64,000 nt of DNA from positions 992,001-1,056,000 of the forward strand of contig JAXMAN010000001.1 of the NCBI GenBank assembly GCA_046350355.1, given 5' to 3'. Numbering within the stretch: the first letter of the stretch is position 1; each line of letters starts with the position of its first letter. Origin of the DNA: UBA966 sp046350355 (GTDB lineage: Bacteria > Planctomycetota > Phycisphaerae > Phycisphaerales > SM1A02). The notes under the pieces are model-generated. The model had not been told where the DNA came from and ran no database searches. It was given only the letters and a program-made list of their open reading frames with translations. Below, one piece after another: positions 11,101 to 19,488 of the stretch. The translations under genes were made by a program, and so were the position numbers.

Positions 11101-11873
11101 CCGCACTGCGCCACTCCATCCTCCCCGCCGCGTGTGTGCTCGCGGTGCTGCTGCTGGGATGGGAAGCGGTCGTCCTGCTCTGGACGCCGCCGGAGTACCT
11201 GCTTCCCGCGCCGCTCACCGTCGCTCGCACGCTCTGGGAGGAGCGCGGCACGCTGCTGCCGGGCGCGGGGCTCACCGGCCTCGCGGCAGTCGGCGGCTTC
11301 GCGATCGCGGCGGCGCTCGGAGTGCTCGCGGGCAGCCTGCTCGCGGCCAGCCGCTTCCTCATGCGCGGGCTCTACCCGCTGGCGACGCTGCTGCAGATGG
11401 TGCCGCTGGTGGCGATCGCGCCGCTGCTGGTGGTGTGGTTCGGCTTCGGGCAGCGGATGGTGGTGGCGAGCGCCGCGATCGTCGCGCTCTTCCCCGTGCT
11501 CGCCGCGACGCTCGACGGCATGCGCGGCACCGACCGCGGGCTCGTGGAGCTCTTCGAGCTTTCCGGCGCGACGCGCGTGCAGCGCTGGTGGAAGCTCGAG
11601 CTGCCGTGGGCGATCCCCTCGATCGTCACCGGGCTGCGCGTGGCCGCGGGACTCGCGGTCATCGGCGCGATCGTGGGCGAATTCGTCGGCGCTTTCGCGG
11701 GCGACACGATGCCGCTGGGCCTGGTGATCGTGAGCGCGATGCGCGAGAACCGCACCGAGCTGGTCTTCGCCGCGGTGCTCATGGCCGCGGCGGTGGGCTT
11801 CGTGCTCTTCGGCATCGTCAGCGGCGCGGGCTGGCTGCTGCTGCGGCGCTGGCACGACTCGGCGCAGCCGTGA
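11097..11873 (+). CDS. ABC transporter permease (NitT/TauT type)
   Basis: A 258-residue inner-membrane permease with about six helices. The cytoplasmic coupling loop is visible as ELFELSGATRVQRWWKLELPWAIPSIVTGLRV, close to the consensus of the BPD_transp_1 family, and is followed by the conserved GAIVGEFVGA. It overlaps the ATPase gene by 4 bases and is followed after 29 bases by the binding protein gene, giving a complete importer. Confidence 0.92.
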   Translation: MTALRHSILPAACVLAVLLLGWEAVVLLWTPPEYLLPAPLTVARTLWEERGTLLPGAGLTGLAAVGGFAIAAALGVLAGSLLAASRFLMRGLYPLATLLQMVPLVAIAPLLVVWFGFGQRMVVASAAIVALFPVLAATLDGMRGTDRGLVELFELSGATRVQRWWKLELPWAIPSIVTGLRVAAGLAVIGAIVGEFVGAFAGDTMPLGLVIVSAMRENRTELVFAAVLMAAAVGFVLFGIVSGAGWLLLRRWHDSAQP

Positions 11874-11889
11874 CGACGCGCCCCGCGGG

Positions 11890-11895
11890 TACCTT
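11890..11895 (+). promoter_or_regulatory. -10 box of the binding-protein gene
   Basis: TACCTT ends 7 bases before the ATG at 11903. This suggests the binding protein is also made from its own, leaderless message inside the importer cluster. Confidence 0.5.
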
Positions 11896-11902
11896 GCGCT
11901 CC

Positions 11903-12964
11903 ATGATGCACCGCCGAACCGCGCTCGCGCTGCTGGCGTCCCTCGCCGGATCGTTCGCCGCCATCGCGTCGGGGCAGACCGCGCCGACCGCGCCCGCGAC
12001 GAAGCCCGCGTCGCCCACCGCGCCCGCGGTGCCCGCCGCCACGCCGCCCGCCACCCCGCCGGCCCGCGCGCTCACGCCGGTGCGCGTCCAGCTCAACTGG
12101 GTCCCCGAGCCCGAGTTCGGCGGCATCTACGCCGCGCAGCAGGAGGGCTTCTTCGCGAAGGAAGGCCTCCAGGTCGAGATCGTCAAGGGCGCCGCCGGCA
12201 CGCCCGTCCCGCAGATGGTCGCGGGCGGCAAGGTGGAGTTCGGCGTCGTCAGCGGCGACCAGATCCTCTCGCTGCGCGAGCGCGGCGGCGAGCTCGTCGG
12301 CCTCTTCGCGATCTTCCACACCAGCCCGATGGGCGTGATGGTGCGCGCCGATGCGCCGTACCGCAGCCTGGAGGATCTCTGGAAGAGCGACGCGACCGTC
12401 GCGATGGAGACGGGCCTGCCGTACCTGCGCTTTCTCAAGGAGAAGTTCGGCGCGGGCAAGGTGAAGATCGTGCCCACGGGCACCGGACTCGCCGCCTTCG
12501 AGCGCGGCGCGGTGCAGGGGCAGCAGTGCTTCGTCACCGCCGAGCCGGTGCAGATGGAGCTGAAGAAGACGCCGGTGCGCGTCTTCTCGCTCGCCGAGAG
12601 CGGCTACGACCCGTACACCGTGACCGTCGCGACCGACGCGAAGTACCTCGCGAAGAACCGCGCGACCTGCGCCGCCTTCGTGCGCGCGCTGCGTGCGGGC
12701 TGGGATGCCTACCTGCGCGAGCCCGCCAAGTACAACCCCGCGATCGCCGCGCTGAATCCCGCGATGAGCCTGGAGGCGATGAACCTCGCCGCCGCGAAGC
12801 AGCGCGACCTGATCGCGCCGCCCCCGGGCGGCGCGACGCAGGTCGGTGCGATGGAGCGCGAGCGCTGGCTGCGGCTGGCGCAGCAGCTGCTGGCGCTGGG
12901 GACGATCAAGGCCGCGCCGCCGACGATCGACGACTGCTTCTGGAACGCGCCCGCCGACCGATGA
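11903..12964 (+). CDS. ABC transporter substrate-binding protein (NMT1/THI5-like)
   Basis: A 353-residue periplasmic binding protein: signal peptide (about 1-24), a Pro/Ala/Thr linker, then an NMT1/THI5-like domain from about residue 60. The segment QLNWVPEPEFGGIYAAQQEGFF matches the family start used by pyrimidine-precursor, taurine and nitrate binders; the LNWxPxxxxGG form is common in THI5/ThiY-like proteins, so a thiamine-pyrimidine precursor is one possible ligand (weak inference). Start ATG 11903 is the first of two adjacent ATGs. Its 3' end overlaps the convergent PEP-CTERM-like gene by 59 bases. Confidence 0.88.
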   Translation: MMHRRTALALLASLAGSFAAIASGQTAPTAPATKPASPTAPAVPAATPPATPPARALTPVRVQLNWVPEPEFGGIYAAQQEGFFAKEGLQVEIVKGAAGTPVPQMVAGGKVEFGVVSGDQILSLRERGGELVGLFAIFHTSPMGVMVRADAPYRSLEDLWKSDATVAMETGLPYLRFLKEKFGAGKVKIVPTGTGLAAFERGAVQGQQCFVTAEPVQMELKKTPVRVFSLAESGYDPYTVTVATDAKYLAKNRATCAAFVRALRAGWDAYLREPAKYNPAIAALNPAMSLEAMNLAAAKQRDLIAPPPGGATQVGAMERERWLRLAQQLLALGTIKAAPPTIDDCFWNAPADR

Positions 12965-13595
12965 TGGGCGCGAGCCCCAGCAGCGCGAGCGCGCCCGGCG
13001 CGGGCACGAGGTTCTCCTGCGCCCACGCCATCGCGGCCGCGTGCTCGCCGTCGCCCTCGCCGAGGTTGAAGACCATCCAGAAGGTCTCGCTGGTGCGCAG
13101 CCCGGTGGCGGAGGCGTTGAACGCCGCGAGGTAGATGCCCGTCGCCGGATCCGCGCCCTCAGGTCCCGCGAGCGTGTAGCCGGGGTGGACGTGCGTGTCC
13201 GCGTTGGCGAAGTAGGCGATCGATCCGCCGGTCAGCGAATCGACGACCGATCCGCCGTACTCCACGAGCAGCGCGCCGCCCGTGGCGTCGAATCCGGCGC
13301 CGTTCCAGCGCCAGAGCCCCGACTGCAGCGTGAAGGAGACGGTCACGTCGACGAGGTCGCCGCGGATGCCCGGCTCGTCGCCGCTGAAGGGGAACTCCGG
13401 ATCCTCCCCGAGCACGGCGGCGAAGACGCGCTGTCCGGGCGCGACGACGCTCTTGGTCTCGTCGCTGAAGCCCGAGGTGAGGACGCGGCCATCCTCGGCG
13501 GAGAGGAAGACGTCGAGCACCGCGGGGGCGATGCCGGCCGACGCGGCGGTGGTGAGGGTGGCGATGGCGATGCTGGCTGCAAGCGTCTGATTCAT
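12906..13595 (-). CDS. Exported protein with PEP-CTERM-like sorting tail
   Basis: A 229-residue secreted protein with an N-terminal signal (about residues 1-20, ending in ASAG) and a C-terminal tripartite tail: VPAPGALALLGLAPI then a cluster of Arg. This is the planctomycete form of the PEP-CTERM sorting signal, which an exosortase would recognise. The middle resembles the exported protein encoded just upstream (shared pattern of DxxxxFLAT/FLSAEDG, LWRWNGAGFDATG versus LQVWDGATFVDT, HPGYTLAGPEG versus HLSYTLLAAAG), so the two are probably paralogues with different tails. It is the last gene of a three-gene run. Function unknown. Confidence 0.75.
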   Translation of the reverse strand: MNQTLAASIAIATLTTAASAGIAPAVLDVFLSAEDGRVLTSGFSDETKSVVAPGQRVFAAVLGEDPEFPFSGDEPGIRGDLVDVTVSFTLQSGLWRWNGAGFDATGGALLVEYGGSVVDSLTGGSIAYFANADTHVHPGYTLAGPEGADPATGIYLAAFNASATGLRTSETFWMVFNLGEGDGEHAAAMAWAQENLVPAPGALALLGLAPIIGRRARSRSSRRSSAARP

Positions 13596-13641
13596 GGTGT
13601 CACTCCGAAATGAAGGTGAGTAGAGGTGAGATGCGAAGGGT

Positions 13642-14451
13642 TCACGCGCCGCAGGGGCCGAACGCCCCGTGCAGCGCGCCGAGATCGGCGCCGTTGACGA
13701 TGCCGTTGCCGTCGATATCGCCGGTGCCCGCGCCGCCCCAGTTGCCCAGGAGCATGCCCAGGTCGGCGCCGTCGACGACGCCGTTGCCGTCGAGGTCCGC
13801 GGGGCAGGGCGAGAGCAGCGCGTTCGCCGCGGCCGCGGCATCGGCGACGCTCTGCGGGTCCGCGCCCGCGTCCATCACCAGCAGCAGCGTCTGCGAGGCC
13901 GCCACCGCCGGATCCGTCGAGTACATCTGCAGCGGCAGCAGGTAGACGCCCGCGTCCGGCGACGCGGCGCCCGCCGCGGCAAGCAGCGTGTACGAGAGAT
14001 GCCGGTGCCATCCGCCGTTGGACTGCACCGCGAGGTCGAAGCCCGGCGCGGCCACGTCGCCCGAGGTCGCGTTGGCCGTGAGGAAGCTCACGCGCACGCG
14101 CTCGCCCGCGAGCGGCCCCTGCGGCGCGGTGTCCACGAATGTCGCGCCGTCCCAGACCTGCAGCGGCCCGGCGAAGCGGAAGCCCACGCGGGTGCCGACC
14201 GCGAAGGTCCCGGCGACGCAGTCGAAGCCGGGATTGCTGGTGAAGTTGGGCGAGCCGGTGTCGCCGAAGGTCGCGAGGAAGACGCGCTCGGCGGCGCCGA
14301 TGCCGCCCGCGTCGATGGCGTGCGTGGTGATGGCGCCCGCCTCGGTGGCGAGCCCGATGTCGCCCGCGTGCTGCGCGAGCGCGTTGCCCGCGGCGGCCAG
14401 CGCGAGCGCGCCGGCGGCGGGGACGATGAAGCGATGGAGGTGCGATTGCAT
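13642..14451 (-). CDS. Exported protein with C-terminal dockerin-like repeats
   Basis: A 269-residue secreted protein: signal peptide ending near NALAQ (residue 26), a central beta-rich domain, and at the C-terminus two calcium-binding dockerin type I-like loops, DLDGNGVVDGADLGMLLGNWG and DIDGNGIVNGADLGALHG (about residues 218-265). Such tails in this group are thought to be anchoring or folding modules; cohesin partners are often unknown. It lies 46 bases before the PEP-CTERM-like gene and 68 bases after the pseudopilin gene, all on the same strand. Confidence 0.8.
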   Translation of the reverse strand: MQSHLHRFIVPAAGALALAAAGNALAQHAGDIGLATEAGAITTHAIDAGGIGAAERVFLATFGDTGSPNFTSNPGFDCVAGTFAVGTRVGFRFAGPLQVWDGATFVDTAPQGPLAGERVRVSFLTANATSGDVAAPGFDLAVQSNGGWHRHLSYTLLAAAGAASPDAGVYLLPLQMYSTDPAVAASQTLLLVMDAGADPQSVADAAAAANALLSPCPADLDGNGVVDGADLGMLLGNWGGAGTGDIDGNGIVNGADLGALHGAFGPCGA

Positions 14452-14519
14452 GGTGTGTCTCGAGGTCGATGGTTCGATGTGTCGATGCGCGTGATCGTTG
14501 GTCCGATGCCCGCGCCGCG

Positions 14520-15302
14520 TCAGCGCAGCGCCGGATCGAACTGGTTGCGCTGCGCGTCGCGGTACACCTCGCCGAAGGCCTGCGTCCGGACATGGCCGTC
14601 GATGAAGGCGTAGTTGCTGCGCGCGTCGGGGCTGGGCTTCTCGCCGGGCGGCTGCGCGGCGGCGATGGCGACCTGCGTCGCCGCCGTCGTCGCGGGATCC
14701 GGGCTCGACGCCCAGTCCTCGACGTGCGGATGGTCCGCCGAGGCGAAGCTCCCGCGCTCGACCATCAGCAGGAAGCAGACGGTGCGCTCGGGATCGGCGA
14801 TCTGCGTCGCGCGGTCCACGCCCGCGCCGATCCCGTCGAGCGCGACGGCGGGGGAGTAGGTGCGCGAGAGGTAGTTGTTCATCCCGTAGCTGGTGCGCCG
14901 GTAGACCGGCGGCGTGCCCTCGACGACGGGCACGCCGTCGCCGCCGAGCTCCGCCGGCCAGTGCGGCGACGCATCCAGCGGGCTTCGGAAGGAGATGTCC
15001 GTCGCGTGGTCCCCGTAGTACGGGCGCAGCCGCTCGACGAAGGAGTTGGCCGGATCCGCGACGCTTCCGTGGGGCAGCCCCACGTCGACGAAGCGGTCGT
15101 TGTTGGCGTTCTGGTACGCGAGGTGCGCGACGCTCAGGCCGCGCAGGTTCGAGAGGTCGGTGGTGACGAGGGAGGCCCGCCGGACCATCGCGAGGCCGGG
15201 CAGCAGCAGCCCGACCAGGAGCGCGATGACCGCGACGACGACCAGCACCTCGACCACCGTGAAGCCGCGGCGCGCAGCGCGCCGGGCATGGTGACGGGAC
15301 AT
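14520..15302 (-). CDS. Type II secretion-type pseudopilin (planctomycete DUF1559-like)
   Basis: A 260-residue protein that begins at ATG 15302 with a short basic leader and the prepilin site RRGFTVVEVLVVVAVIALL; cleavage after Gly would leave Phe first with Glu at position 5. The C-terminal part has SNYAFIDGHVRTQAFGEVY, the D-G-H type ending seen in the large planctomycete family of H-x9-DG pseudopilins. Such proteins assemble into type II secretion or type IV-like fibres. It heads the run with the two exported proteins downstream. Confidence 0.85.
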   Translation of the reverse strand: MSRHHARRAARRGFTVVEVLVVVAVIALLVGLLLPGLAMVRRASLVTTDLSNLRGLSVAHLAYQNANNDRFVDVGLPHGSVADPANSFVERLRPYYGDHATDISFRSPLDASPHWPAELGGDGVPVVEGTPPVYRRTSYGMNNYLSRTYSPAVALDGIGAGVDRATQIADPERTVCFLLMVERGSFASADHPHVEDWASSPDPATTAATQVAIAAAQPPGEKPSPDARSNYAFIDGHVRTQAFGEVYRDAQRNQFDPALR

Positions 15303-15443
15303 GGATGCGATCTCCGGACGCGCGGGGCGGGAATGCCGCCGGCGCGCGTCGTGCGTGCGACGAAGCTCACGCGCGCCGATGGAGGCGCGCACGGATCCGC
15401 GCCGACCGCGGTGCGGCCGGCGACGGAAGCCACGGGGCGTTCG

Positions 15444-15845
15444 TCAGCAGGAGGGAGGTGGGCGCGCCGCGGTCGCCCGCAGCGGCAGGGGATCCGACGC
15501 CACCACGGGCGTGTGCGGATCGGCGACCGCGACCAGCGCGTGGAAGGCCGGCACGGGCACGGGGGTGCCCGCAAGGCCGGCCAGGCCCAGGAGCAGTTCG
15601 CAGGTCGCGCAGCCCTCGTCTTCGTGGCCGGGGGCGTCGTGGCCGGGGGTGTGGTGGTCGGTGTCGCCGGCGCGGTGATGGGTGTGGCCGTCATGCCCCG
15701 AATGGCAGAAATGGCTGTGTTTGCAGGCCAATTCCGCGCCGTGGGGGTGCTCGGCGGCGATGTGCATCGCGCGCAGGCCACCACCGCCCGCTGCCAGAAG
15801 CAGCGCGGTGACGACGACGCAGACAAGCCGCAGCGCGCGGTCCAT
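15444..15845 (-). CDS. Small histidine-rich exported or membrane protein
   Basis: A 133-residue protein. It has an N-terminal hydrophobic segment (about residues 6-22), then a His-rich stretch with CKHSHFCHSGHDGHTHH, further HH/HxxxGH units, and a CATC pair before a second short hydrophobic segment. This composition suggests binding of a soft or transition metal on the outer face of the membrane and recalls DUF2946-type proteins, but I cannot name it. A TACCAT box (plus 15854-15859) is 8 bases before the ATG. It is divergent from the DNA methyltransferase with 70 bases between starts. Confidence 0.6.
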   Translation of the reverse strand: MDRALRLVCVVVTALLLAAGGGGLRAMHIAAEHPHGAELACKHSHFCHSGHDGHTHHRAGDTDHHTPGHDAPGHEDEGCATCELLLGLAGLAGTPVPVPAFHALVAVADPHTPVVASDPLPLRATAARPPPSC

Positions 15846-15901
15846 GTGCTCCGATGGTAGCCCGTTCGCCCGCGCCGGCAACCCATCCTCCGCGCGATTC
15901 C

Positions 15902-15907
15902 TACACT
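15902..15907 (+). promoter_or_regulatory. -10 box of the methyltransferase gene
   Basis: TACACT ends 8 bases before the ATG at 15916, with no Shine-Dalgarno. Confidence 0.5.
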
Positions 15908-15915
15908 CGGCCCCC

Positions 15916-16704
15916 ATGCACCCCCAGCGTCGGCCACCGCTGCGCGTCCTCGCGACCACGCTCTGGGAGTACCCCAGCCAGCATTACGACTGGACGGACG
16001 CGCAGGGCCGCCGCCACACGATGCAGGGGGACAAGGATTATGTGGGCGCGACGCCGAGCTGGGTGATCTGGCAGCTCCTGCAGCGCTACACGCGCGAAGG
16101 TGACACGATCCTCGACCCGATGTGCGGCAGCGGGACGACCCTCGATGTCGCCACGAGCCTGGGCCGCAGCGGCGTCGGCTTCGACCTCGTGCCGCAGCGG
16201 CCGGAGATCGCGCAGGCGGACGCGCGCAAGCTCCCGCGCCCCGACGCGAGCGTCGACTTCTGCTTCATCGATCCGCCGTACTCGACGCATGTCGACTACA
16301 GCCAGGACCCGCGCTGCATCGGCCGCCTGGACGCCGCGGGCGAGGATGGTGGCCGCGCGTACTACGCCGCGATGGAGCAGGTCATCGGCGAGCTGCACCG
16401 CGTCCTGCGCAACCGCCGCTACATGGCGCTCTACGTCAGCGACAGCTGGCGCAAGAAGAAGGGCGGCCCCAAGGGCAGCGGCGCGGGCACCTTCATGCCC
16501 ATCGGCTTCGAGCTCTTCGCGCTCATGCGCCGCCACTTCATCCCCGTCGACATCATCTGCGTCGTGCGGCAGAACCAGAAGCTCGACCGCGGCAACTGGC
16601 GCAAGGCGGCGGTGGAGGAGAACTTCTTCCTGCGCGGCTTCAACTACCTCTTCATCATGAAGAAGGTGGACGAGCAGCTCCAGCCGCAGCGCGCGCGAAA
16701 GTGA
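15916..16704 (+). CDS. Solitary N6/N4-type DNA methyltransferase-like protein
   Basis: A 262-residue SAM-dependent methyltransferase. The SAM-binding motif DPMCGSGTTLDVA (about residues 67-79) comes before the catalytic motif FIDPPYS (about 118-124). DPPY is the amino-methyltransferase signature for N6-adenine or N4-cytosine. No target recognition domain of usual size and no restriction enzyme gene are nearby, so it may be an orphan or housekeeping enzyme; a role on RNA cannot be excluded. The 3' end faces the lipoprotein gene with 7 bases between stops. Confidence 0.75.
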   Translation: MHPQRRPPLRVLATTLWEYPSQHYDWTDAQGRRHTMQGDKDYVGATPSWVIWQLLQRYTREGDTILDPMCGSGTTLDVATSLGRSGVGFDLVPQRPEIAQADARKLPRPDASVDFCFIDPPYSTHVDYSQDPRCIGRLDAAGEDGGRAYYAAMEQVIGELHRVLRNRRYMALYVSDSWRKKKGGPKGSGAGTFMPIGFELFALMRRHFIPVDIICVVRQNQKLDRGNWRKAAVEENFFLRGFNYLFIMKKVDEQLQPQRARK

Positions 16705-16711
16705 TCGACGC

Positions 16712-19297
16712 CTACCGCGCCCACCGCGCCACGCGCGGCGGCGCGCCCGTGCCCTCGTCGCCGCCCAGGCGCGCGTCGGGCGCCTCGCCCGCGGCGGTGG
16801 CGGCGGCGCGCAGCAGGCGCCAGGCGTTCTCGTCGCGCAGCGTGCGCAGCGCCCCCAGGTCGGCGTCCGCCGCGCCCGCGGTCGCCAGGTCCGCGACGAT
16901 CGCCGGCGCCGTCATCGCGGTGCGCTCGTCCTGCCACTGCGCCAGCCGGTGCACCATGTCGTCCTCGACCAGCTTCCACCGCTCGGCCGCGGCCTTCGCG
17001 ATCCCGTGGCCCGCGTCGCTGCGCGCGCCCGTCTCGCCGCCGGCGGCGGAGCGCGCGTAGGAGCGCGCCTCGCGCCACTGGCGTCCTTCGGCGAAGAACT
17101 CGGGGAATGTCGACATCACCCACTCCGCGAAGAAGGCGCCGCCGCGCTCGCCGCCCACGGCCTCGACGACCGACTGCACCGCCGCGCGCTGCGCACGCCG
17201 GCGCGCGCGCGACGCGTCCGTCACGCGCTGCACGATCGCGCGCGCGGCGGGGGTCTCGCGCAGCTCGCGGATGTCCGAGGGTCCGCCGGTCTTCTTGGAG
17301 CGCAGCCCCAGCAGCAGCAGGTCGCGCAGCCCCTCGAGCCCCGCGCGGCGCGCGCCGTCGGCGGTCTGCGTCAGCTCCTGCGCGTGCGCGGTGAGCACCA
17401 CCAGCGCCGCCTGGCGCGCGACGTCGTCCCCCTCGATCTCCAGCGCCATCGAGATCGGATCCGCCTCCGCCTCCCACAGCGCGCCGAGCATCCACGCCTG
17501 GTCGAAGCGCCGCCAGGGAAGCTGCGCGCGCCGCGCCGCCGAGACCGCGCGCGCCAGCACGAAGCGCGCGTCCGTCTCCTGCAGCCCGAGCGCGATGGCG
17601 ATCTCGCGGAAGGTCTCCTCGTCCGCCGCGCGGCGCTCGGCGTCGGCCGCGAGCAGCGCGTCCAGGAACTGCGCGAGCGTGCGCTCGAAGGCGTCGGGGT
17701 TCTGCTCGCTGCCCGAGGCATCCTCCTCCGCCTTCGACTCCAGCGCCTTGAACTGCGTGCGCTGGCGTCCCTCGATCTCCTGCCCGCGCGCCTGGTGGCG
17801 GTCCCAGAGCTGGTCGACGAGCGGATCGTCGTCGCGCGCGCCCAGCGCCCGCGCCGCCAGCCGGAACCCGCCGCGGTCCATCATCGGCGCGAGCAGCAGC
17901 TGCTCCGCGATCGACTTCTCGTGGTCCCAGTCCTCCGGCGGCTTCTCGAGCGGGTTGCGGAAGAGGTCGCGCGAGGCGCGCGAGACCGCGCGGTCCGCCG
18001 CCGCCTCGCCGATCGTCGGCGCGAGCAGCTCGCGCATCTGGTCGGGGGTGTGCTCGCGCGCGTGCTCGAGGATCGACGCGAGGTCGTCCTGCAGCGAGTC
18101 CTTCACCGCCGCCACGAGCGCGGTGCTCGCTTCGGTGAAGACCTTGCCCAGCTCCTGGATGCGCTTGGCCTCGGGCGGATCCTGCGGCACGAGCCCGCGC
18201 ACCGAGCGCTCCAGCCGCGCGCGGTCGAGCTCGATCTGCGCGCTGCGGAGCTGCGCCAGCGCCGCGTCGACGCGCGCGATCGCCGCGGCCACGCGCGGCG
18301 CGCGCCCCTCGCGCACCGCGGGGTGGTGGCGGTAGACCTCGAGCACAAAGGCGGAGTAGTCCACGATCCCCGCGGTGTCGCTTGTGCGCCGCCGCTCGGC
18401 CGCGGCGACCAGGCGCTGTCCATCCTCGGCCGAGAGCAGCGGCAGGAGCTGCTCGACCAGACGCTGGTTGGCGATGTCGGTCGCCTGCAGGGCGCGCATG
18501 ATGGGGCGCGCGGCCTCGCGCTCGGCGGCGGCGCGCGCGGCCTCCGCGGCCTCGGCGGCGGCGCGCGCTTCGGCGCTCTCGCCGGCATGCGCGCGCAGCT
18601 CGTTGTAGCGCGCGTCGTCCACGCCCGCGGCGGCCAGCGCGGCCAGCCGCGCGCGCGGCTGGTCGACCTCCGCCTCCGCGAGCGCCTGCGCCGCCTGCGC
18701 GAGCTCGCGCCGGTAGGCGGCCAGCGTCGGTTCGACCGCGGCGCGCTGCGCGGGATCCAGCTTCAGGTCGCGCACCTGCGGCTCCAGGTCCAGGATCGTG
18801 GCCGCGTCGGCGCTGCCGTCGCCCAGCCCCTCGATGATGCGCGCCGACCGCGCGATCGCGCGCCGGTCGCCCAGCCGCGCCGCCAGCGTCGGATGCGCGG
18901 GGAGCATCTTCTCGACCTCGACGGCGAAGCTCTCGTCCAGCGCGCGCACGCGTCCGACGACCATCGCATGGCGGCGCGTGAAGCGTGCGAGCGCCTGCGG
19001 GTCCTCCATCCATTCTCGCTTGTGGTCGCGGCGCACCTCCTGCACGAGCGGGGCGATGACCTCGATGCGCAGCCGGTCGTAGTCGATGAGGTAGCGGTCG
19101 TGCAGCGCCTCCAGGCTCGCCCACTCGTCCAGCGTGAGCGGCTGCGGCTCGGAGGCGACGGCGATGGCGATGTCCACCGTGCTCAGCGGCCCCGGGATCG
19201 CGTCGAAGCGTGGATCGTTGGGACGCCCGCACGCGGCCAGCGCCAGCAGCGCGGCCGTGATCGCCAGGAGCCGTGCGAGCATCCCTGCCGAAGGCAC
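16712..19297 (-). CDS. Large coiled-coil-rich lipoprotein, function unknown
   Basis: An 861-residue protein if the GTG at 19297 is used; this start lies 7 bases after a TATACT box (plus 19305-19310). An ATG at 19282 gives 856 residues. The N-terminus is a lipoprotein signal with lipobox LALAAC. The rest is soluble, rich in Ala, Arg and Glu, with predicted long helices and a clear coiled-coil stretch EARAAAEAAEAARAAAE near residue 235. I recognise no enzyme motif. Similar very large helical lipoproteins occur in Phycisphaerae (from memory). Convergent with the methyltransferase gene. Confidence 0.65.
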   Translation of the reverse strand: MPSAGMLARLLAITAALLALAACGRPNDPRFDAIPGPLSTVDIAIAVASEPQPLTLDEWASLEALHDRYLIDYDRLRIEVIAPLVQEVRRDHKREWMEDPQALARFTRRHAMVVGRVRALDESFAVEVEKMLPAHPTLAARLGDRRAIARSARIIEGLGDGSADAATILDLEPQVRDLKLDPAQRAAVEPTLAAYRRELAQAAQALAEAEVDQPRARLAALAAAGVDDARYNELRAHAGESAEARAAAEAAEAARAAAEREAARPIMRALQATDIANQRLVEQLLPLLSAEDGQRLVAAAERRRTSDTAGIVDYSAFVLEVYRHHPAVREGRAPRVAAAIARVDAALAQLRSAQIELDRARLERSVRGLVPQDPPEAKRIQELGKVFTEASTALVAAVKDSLQDDLASILEHAREHTPDQMRELLAPTIGEAAADRAVSRASRDLFRNPLEKPPEDWDHEKSIAEQLLLAPMMDRGGFRLAARALGARDDDPLVDQLWDRHQARGQEIEGRQRTQFKALESKAEEDASGSEQNPDAFERTLAQFLDALLAADAERRAADEETFREIAIALGLQETDARFVLARAVSAARRAQLPWRRFDQAWMLGALWEAEADPISMALEIEGDDVARQAALVVLTAHAQELTQTADGARRAGLEGLRDLLLLGLRSKKTGGPSDIRELRETPAARAIVQRVTDASRARRRAQRAAVQSVVEAVGGERGGAFFAEWVMSTFPEFFAEGRQWREARSYARSAAGGETGARSDAGHGIAKAAAERWKLVEDDMVHRLAQWQDERTAMTAPAIVADLATAGAADADLGALRTLRDENAWRLLRAAATAAGEAPDARLGGDEGTGAPPRVARWAR

Positions 19298-19304
19298 GGG
19301 TCCG

Positions 19305-19310
19305 AGTATA
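19305..19310 (-). promoter_or_regulatory. -10 box supporting a GTG start
   Basis: The minus strand reads TATACT, 7 bases before GTG 19297 but 22 bases before ATG 19282. The spacing seen at other genes here favours the GTG. Confidence 0.5.
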
Positions 19311-19488
19311 GGAAACGCCGTGCGCGCGTCCGGGAGCCTTCCCGCGCGATCCGCGGCGCCCGCACCACCGGAACCGTCCGCATAGCCCGAATCGCCCGCG
19401 AATTCGCGGCAGAGCGGCTTTCCCCGCGCCCGCGCGAATCCGACCCTGTTTCTGCGGGCCGCGCACTGCGGCCGCACGGAGGTCGGAC

